Below, piece by piece: positions 58,220 to 64,000 of a stretch of 64,000 nucleotides of DNA. The stretch is from Planococcus citri (Eukaryota; Arthropoda; Insecta; Hemiptera; Pseudococcidae). The stretch spans positions 50,874,836-50,938,835 of the forward strand of contig NC_088681.1 in NCBI RefSeq assembly GCF_950023065.1. Direction: 5' to 3'. Position numbers and translations under genes: made by a program. How positions within the stretch are numbered: the first letter of the stretch is position 1; every line of letters starts with the position of its first letter. The notes under the pieces are model-generated. The model saw only the letters and a list, made by a program, of their open reading frames with translations, was not told where the DNA came from and did no database searches.

Positions 58220-60498
58220 GAAAGGCTATAGGTGGATAAGTATGGTGAATTTGCCCCCGAGAGCTTCAGGGTTGGTATTTGCATGGATGGTGGGTACCCT
58301 TGAGCACCTTCCGTCAGGAAAGTTTCAGCCCCCAACCCCCCCCCCCCCGTTTTTGAGAAACCCCCCCTTTTCTGAAATTACAATAAAATTTTTTTCCTCA
58401 GCCAAATGAGAACCGATTTTTTCAATTTTTCGGTATGTTGTGAACATTCATAAGAGGTATCCCCACAAAAAATTTCAACCCCCTCCCCCATATTTTCCCC
58501 TCAAAATGGCGTTTTTTAGTTTTGTTTGCCTGTTTTAGCAATGATCATGATTCGGCACAAAAATGCGAATAGCATTTTTAAGTATGTTTCTAAAAAACAT
58601 ATTTTTTCAAAAAAAAATTTTTGGTGGGCAGTGGTCAAAAATTGAAAAAACCATCAGAGGGGGTTAAAAATGGATTCTGGTGTAAATTATCGTTTTTGGT
58701 AAACGAGGTGTCGTTTCCATATGAATCGAACTTTCCGAACACGAATATGACGTCCAATTTTATATTACCCTCATCCACACCCCTCCAGTGCCCCTGCCCC
58801 CACCTCAATTTTTACTATATTAAGAGTTGAGCTATTTTCATAATGTTGGAGTCATTTTCATGTGAATCGAACATCCCGAACACGAATATGAAGTCCAATT
58901 TTGTGCCATCCTCATCCACACCCCTCCAGGGCCTCTGCCCCCACTTCAATTTTCACTATATTGAAAGTTGAGATATCTTCCTAATGTTGGTGTCGTTTCC
59001 ATATGAATCGAACACCCCAAACACGAATATGCCGTCCAATTTTATATTACCCTCATCCACGCCACTACAGTGTATCCTCCCCCACCTGAACAAAGAATGT
59101 TTTTACCAACTCCGATCAATCTTCTACCAATAATTACTTGGATTGTTATTACTTTTAAAAGTTTGTTTCGCAAAGGTTGAAAACTCAACGACATACAAAA
59201 ACTGCAAAAAATACTCAAGTAACAAAATGACTAACGCAGGGTTCAAACTTTAACATTCAAGCTTCGAGGTTTCCATTCGTGCCAAAATAACACCAACATT
59301 ATGAAAATAGGTTTACGCAATTTAAATAGTAAAAATTGACGAACTGGCTGTAGCTTGGAAGGAGATGGTTAGAGTAGAACTAAATTGGACTTCATATTCG
59401 TGTTAGGGATGTTCCATTCACATGGAAACGATACCAACATTACGAAAATATCTGAACTTTCAATATAGTGAAAATTGAAGTGGGGGGCAGAGGCCCTGGA
59501 GGGGTGTGGATGAGGGTAGCACAAAATTGGACTTCATATTCGTGTTCGGGATGTTCGATTCATATGGAAACGACACCAACATTATGAAAATATCTGAACT
59601 TTCAATATAATGAAAATTGAGTTGGGGGCAGAGGCACTGGAGGGGTGTGGATGAGGGTAGCATAAAGTTGGACTTCATATTCTTATTCGGGGTGTTCGTT
59701 TCATATGGAAACGACACCAACATTATGAAGATATCTGAACTTTCAATATAGTGAAAATTGAAGTGGGGGCAGAGGCACTGGAGGGGTGTGGTTGCGGGTA
59801 GCATAAAATTGAACTTCATATTCGTTTTCGGGGTGTTCGATTCATATGAAAATGACACCAACATTATGAAAATGACTCAACTCTTAATATAGTAAAAATT
59901 GAGGTGGGGGCAGGGGCACTGGAGGGGTGTGGATGAGGGTAATACAAAATTGGACGTCATATTCGTGTTCGGGGGGGTCGATTCATATGGAAACGACACC
60001 TCGTTTACCAAAAACGATAATTTACACCAGAATCCATTTTTAACCCCCTCTGATGGTTTTTTCAATTTTTGACCACGGCCCACCAAAAATTTTTTTTTGA
60101 AAAAAGAAAATATTTTTTAGGGGTTAAAAACACACTTGAAAATTCTCTTCGCATTTTTGTGCCGAATCATGATCATTGCTAAAACAGGCAAACAAAACTA
60201 AAAAACGCCATTTTGAGGGGAAAATATGGGGTGAGGGGGGTTGAAATTTTTTGTGGGGATACCTCTTATGAATGTTCACAGCATACCAAAAAATTGAAAA
60301 AATCGGCTTTCATGGGGCTGAGGAAAAAATTTTTATTGTAATTTCAGAAAAGGGGGGGTTTCTCAAAAACGGGGGGGGGGGTTGGGGGTCTGAATCTTTC
60401 CTGACGGAATGTGCTCAAGGGTACCCACCTTCCATGCAAATACCAACCCTGAAGCTCTCGGGGGCAAATTCACCATACTTATCCACCTATAGCCTTTC
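58220..60498. mobile_element. 2.3 kb foldback element with tandem repeats in both arms
   Basis: The outer arms pair from 58220 (GAAAGGCTATAGGTGG) with 60498 (CCACCTATAGCCTTTC) and continue inward through CCTGACGGAA, poly-C/G tracts and GCCTGTTTTAGCAATGATCA. Both arms contain a ~141-bp tandem unit (GAATCGAAC..CCGAACACGAATATGA, CACACCCCTCCAG, TTCAATTTTCACTATATTGA): about three copies at 58700-59085 and about five at 59390-60000, inverted to each other. A unique ~300-bp centre (59090-59390) separates them. Long inverted arms made of tandem repeats are the architecture of foldback elements. No transposase frame and no target duplication seen. Confidence 0.75.
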
Positions 60499-61125
60499 AT
60501 TTTGGGGGTACAAAAAATAGCACTAATTTAGCTTTCTGGATTTTATGTAACTAAGTACTTAGTAAAGACCTCGAATGTTAATACGTAATCTCAAAAACAA
60601 ACCGGGTCACAATTGGAGTCGTATCTGCATCAGAGCTGCGAGTTTCGAATTAAAAGATCAATCAATGTCATCAATAGTGCTCTCAAAAATATCGATTCTC
60701 AAGATTTTCCTTTTTAGTTTTACTGCTTTTTCGCCTTTTTGGCACAAAAGTTGAGAAATATTTTTCGTTACCTTACTTTTATAAAATTTGAACTTTTTCC
60801 TAGCGAACTTTTTTTGTTTTCATTGATTGCATGCTGTTCATAAAACTGTCTCTCTTCTAGTCAGATTTGCATGAAAACATTGAATTTAATGTCCAGAAAA
60901 ACAATTGGCAGAATATCGATGCCCATGGATAGAAAATAAAAACGATAGGAGAAAAATACAGACTATCAATACTCAGAAAATATCGATCTTACAAATATCC
61001 TATGTACATATCACTAGACTCTGCACTTCTGCAGAACAAAACAACAAATCTTCCCCTCCTTTGATTCTTGATTAGTGACTGGTTGTTGTTACCTAATGTC
61101 TACCTACGCGTGCGCGTAGGTATAG
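60499..61125. other. Intergenic, no feature recognised
   Basis: AT-rich unique-looking sequence. A short palindromic CCTACGCGTGCGCGTAGG lies at 61103-61120. Confidence 0.4.
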
Positions 61126-61352
61126 GAAGTTTTATTGTGTTTGTGTTGCAATACCAACAGTGAAGAGAAAATTAAATTCAAAGGCATTCTTGGTGTTGAT
61201 GAAACGCGATCTGAAGTGTTAGAAGTTTCAATGTGTAAATTATTGCTTTTGTATGATGTAGCTAGAAGTTGTAAAGTGCTCAAATATTTTTTTAGTGGAT
61301 TAACCAAAGTTGGTTTCAACATTATCATCGATTGTTTTTTCAATTTCATGAA
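61126..61352 (+). CDS. Candidate coding exon of an unrelated gene (weak)
   Basis: An open stretch follows a possible acceptor TATAG at 61125 and ends at a good donor (ATGAA|GTAAGT, 61353). Its translation starts LLCLCCNTNSEEKIKFKGI and continues with evenly mixed residues (LGVDETRSEVLEV, LLLYDVARSCKVLKYFFSGL), unlike the low-complexity frames nearby. The CxCC start and a later Cys vaguely recall the first half of a zinc-finger-associated (ZAD-type) domain, but the second Cys pair is not present in this exon. There is no polypyrimidine tract before the acceptor and no ATG. It may also be chance. Confidence 0.25.
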
Positions 61353-61359
61353 GTAAGTA

Positions 61360-63390
61360 AATATCTGTGTGACTTAATTGAATTTGTATAAAGTACATGA
61401 TCTATCTGGTTAAATTTTCACGTCGGTCGTCGTGTTACTCATCTTTGAAATCACTTGTTGCAAAATAGGTGCTTTATTTTAATAATTTTTCATCAAAAAT
61501 TATAATTTTCAAGTAAATGAGCTCTAAGTTGAAATTTGAACATTTATTCTCACAATCAATGAATTTGGATATTTATAAATCGCTTTGTTTAATATTGAAA
61601 GAAGTCAAAAAAAACATGTGAAATTTTCGATCGAAAAAGTTCAGCGTATGTATTCGAGTATTTACGTAGGTACCTATCTATTTGTAGCAATTTTACATGT
61701 ATTATTATGCTGCTTTTCTGATAAATTATAAGTAGTCCTACCTTCTAACTTCATACTTGGTACTTACGATGTGCTTGATTCAGTAAAAAGTATACAGGCA
61801 GTCGATAATGTTTGTTCTCTCGTTCACAAAAATACCTTCATAGGTAATTATTTAATCATTGCTGAAGTTGACGAATTTATTTTCCAAAAAATAATAGCCT
61901 ATTTTTGAGAAAGCAGTACATTAAAATACGTTCCTATAATGAACCAAATTTTTTAATATCCTACGCATGGCTTTATTTCATGTTTTTTGTGAGAACTGAT
62001 TTATCAAAACGCTACCTCTACTTTTCAGGCAATAACCAAATATACTTTCATACGTATCAAGAGAATACGTGCCAGTTTTTGGGATAAATCCAATTGTCAA
62101 CGTCCTCTTCCTATGGAATCACGTCGGTTTTCCGGATTGTATGCCTGTGTACCTGAAACTGCATTTGTGATTGTTCTATGACAAAATATTCTGGTCCTTG
62201 GTAACTAGGTATACGAGTTAATCGATGTGAGTATTAATTTTACATTGTTGATGAATGATGAATGTGAAATACTTTACATATTGCATTGCTCGCTCACCTT
62301 ATCTTGTATTGAAGTTTCAGGGAAATCGGTAATTGTTTCTTTTTATTGCTGGCGCGTGGGATGTGTGATTCTTTCAAGCGAACACATCGTGTTATCAAAG
62401 TCAGAAACGTATCGATTCTTTTTCCGGCGTATGTATATCGGAATTCGGATGCAGTCTTGGTAGATGCCGAAAAATATTGATGAATTTTACTTTCCTTTTC
62501 GAATGTTATGAGAACAATCCGATCATTTGGTAACCTGTTTTTATTGTGGTACGTAACTGATAACTTTATTGATTAATCGTGCTTAAAATGCTGATACGCA
62601 TTTTAGTAAGAGGCTCATATCAATGTGAAATATTATTTTATTTGCTAATTCAGCGATGTGCGTGAAAATAGCCTCATCGTGATTTTTACCACTGCCATGC
62701 CATACATAGAACGTGTATTAAATGTACGGTGAAATTCATTCCCTATACTTACCTACCTGTAGCATTTCACGATATAATTTCAACTGAGTTTTGCTAAATG
62801 GTCGATTGTTAGGATAGAGATGTTCTTCTTAATTATTAGGTATAGAACGTCAGGAAAGAGAAGGTGGGGGGGTGGTTATAGGTAGGTAGGTGCTATACTG
62901 AATTTTGATATTTGAACTTAGCGTCACTGAAAATAGTTTATTCGGATTTCAAATGGAGGGGGGGTGTTAAATTCTTTCCTAGGTACCGGTTAATAAGTTG
63001 TATTTGAACTTGCAATTATTCACTGAAAAAAATGATTTTTGAAATCATGTACTCATCACCTGAATTAATGCAATGAGTACTGTATAAAGCGGTATATTGC
63101 GCCGTCATGTAATGGTCCAAGTTACTTGCAGAAGAAGTGCATTGTTTCATGTAGTGAGTACTTGATGGTAATGTATAGGTTCCCCCCATGGAAATTCATG
63201 CAGTCATTACTGCGAATTACTGCAGTGGTTGTAGTTTAAAAGAAATGTCATGTATTAGGTACATGATTTCTAATTAATGCAGTAAACGTTACATATTAGA
63301 ATGGGAAATATACTGGGTGCTATTTCTAGTCAGGCATTGGGTACAATTATCATTTTAGATAAAGGGCTTAGTACATTAAAAAAATGTACA
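61360..63390. other. Right-end non-coding region
   Basis: No supported gene. Around 63030-63300 short words ATGTA(C/G)TGAGTAC, GCAGTAATTAC and TGCAGT recur in both orientations, suggesting another decayed inverted-repeat element. Confidence 0.4.
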
Positions 63391-63395
63391 AAATG

Positions 63396-63446
63396 CATTA
63401 TCTGGGACTCAGTACATTACAAAATGTACTGAGTCCCAGATAATAC
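63396..63446. repeat. Perfect 20-bp-plus inverted repeat
   Basis: TATCTGGGACTCAGTACATT (63399-63418) is followed after 4 nt by its exact complement (63423-63442), a stable short hairpin. GTACATT words also flank it on the left. Confidence 0.75.
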
Positions 63447-63589
63447 GCATTTCCAGCTTCCATCAACATAGTCTACAAGTTAGTCTTGTGTGTTCTTGTG
63501 TGCAAAGCTAACGTTTTCATCAATGAATATTACATAATATGGTGTTACTTACTGAAAATACTTAGCACTTTCCTCTGTTTTTGTTGATT

Positions 63590-64000
63590 TTCAATAAAAT
63601 TGGTGATTTTTAACGCATATACGAGTATATTTTTTGTTGATTTTTACTGTAATGTAAATTTTCCAAGTGTCTTGGTCAATTTTCTATGAATTTTTTTCAT
63701 GTATTGGTCAATTTTCTGTGAATTTTTCAAGTGTTGTGGTCAATTTTCAAAGTGTAGTACGTAATGTGAATTTTTCAAGTGTGTAGTCAATTTTCTGTCC
63801 ATTTTTCAAGTGTTGTGGTCAATTTTCAAAGTGTAGTACGTAATGTGAATTTTTCAAGTGTTGTAGTCAATTTTCTGTCCATTTTTCAAGTGTTGTGGTC
63901 AATTTTCAACGTAATGCAAATTTTTTAAGTGTTTTGGTTGATTATCTGTGAATTTTTCAAGTGTTGTGGTCAATTTTCAACGTAATGCAAATTTTTTAAG
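63590..64000 (+). repeat. Minisatellite running off the window end
   Basis: About ten imperfect copies of a ~32-bp unit (TTTTTCAAGTGTTGTGGTC plus AATTTTCTGTGAA or variants), with a ~72-bp higher-order period where a GTGTAGTACGTAATG segment is inserted. Continues past base 64000. Confidence 0.75.

Noticed and set aside
59460..59864. 134-aa minus-strand frame with a ~47-residue internal repeat
   Set aside because: The repeat unit is about 141 bp, a multiple of three, so tandem copies stay open by chance. The same units are inverted on the other side of the foldback element and broken there.

Overview
The window is AT-rich eukaryotic nuclear DNA. It has spliced genes with GTAAGT donors and polypyrimidine-CAG acceptors, AATAAA polyadenylation signals, many inverted-repeat transposable elements and simple repeats. 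The very frequent short TAGG/CCTA (gtaggtacctacct) runs and the large BTB/kelch-like family suggest an insect, perhaps a sternorrhynchan hemipteran such as a mealybug or aphid. That assignment is an inference from general appearance and was not tested.

The gene content is one family: a head-to-tail, plus-strand tandem array of seven copies, called here units A to G. Each complete unit has a short 5' leader exon, a coding exon 1 of about 0.84 kb (BTB plus BACK-like, about 280 aa) and a coding exon 2 of about 2.2-2.4 kb. Exon 2 encodes a second BTB, a partial BACK, a half BTB, another BACK and a degenerate kelch-like propeller. All copies join the coding exons in phase 1. The predicted proteins are about 1010-1070 aa. 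By analogy with BTB-BACK-kelch proteins they may be CUL3 substrate adaptors; this is family knowledge, not shown here.

Layout: unit A coding exon 2 (2352-4678; exon 1 would lie left of the window); unit B (9445-10285 + 12272-14520); unit C (16377-17217 + 18607-20804); unit D (24318-25149 + 27172-29441); unit E (34353-35196 + 43189-45560, across an 8 kb intron); unit F (47506-48335 + 50219-52599), a pseudogene with an 8-nt deletion and an in-frame TAG; unit G (56260-57388), a pseudogene in which exon 1 is fused to the tail of exon 2 by an internal deletion. A to D form one sequence group and E to G another. E, F and G share a conserved upstream block that contains a near-palindrome. B and D share a different upstream block.

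The space between and inside the genes is filled with inverted-repeat DNA. This includes a 417-bp-arm palindrome (7395-8309), a long-terminal-inverted-repeat family with apparent 4-bp target duplications (10603-11862, 17507-18386 and two partial copies), a 0.8 kb element with about 215-bp inverted arms (31584-32384), a 5.05 kb element with 819-bp arms inside the unit E intron (36946-41995), and a 2.3 kb foldback element with tandem repeats in both arms (58220-60498). The right end (57.4-64 kb) has no clear gene apart from one weak candidate exon near 61.1-61.35 kb, and it ends inside a minisatellite.
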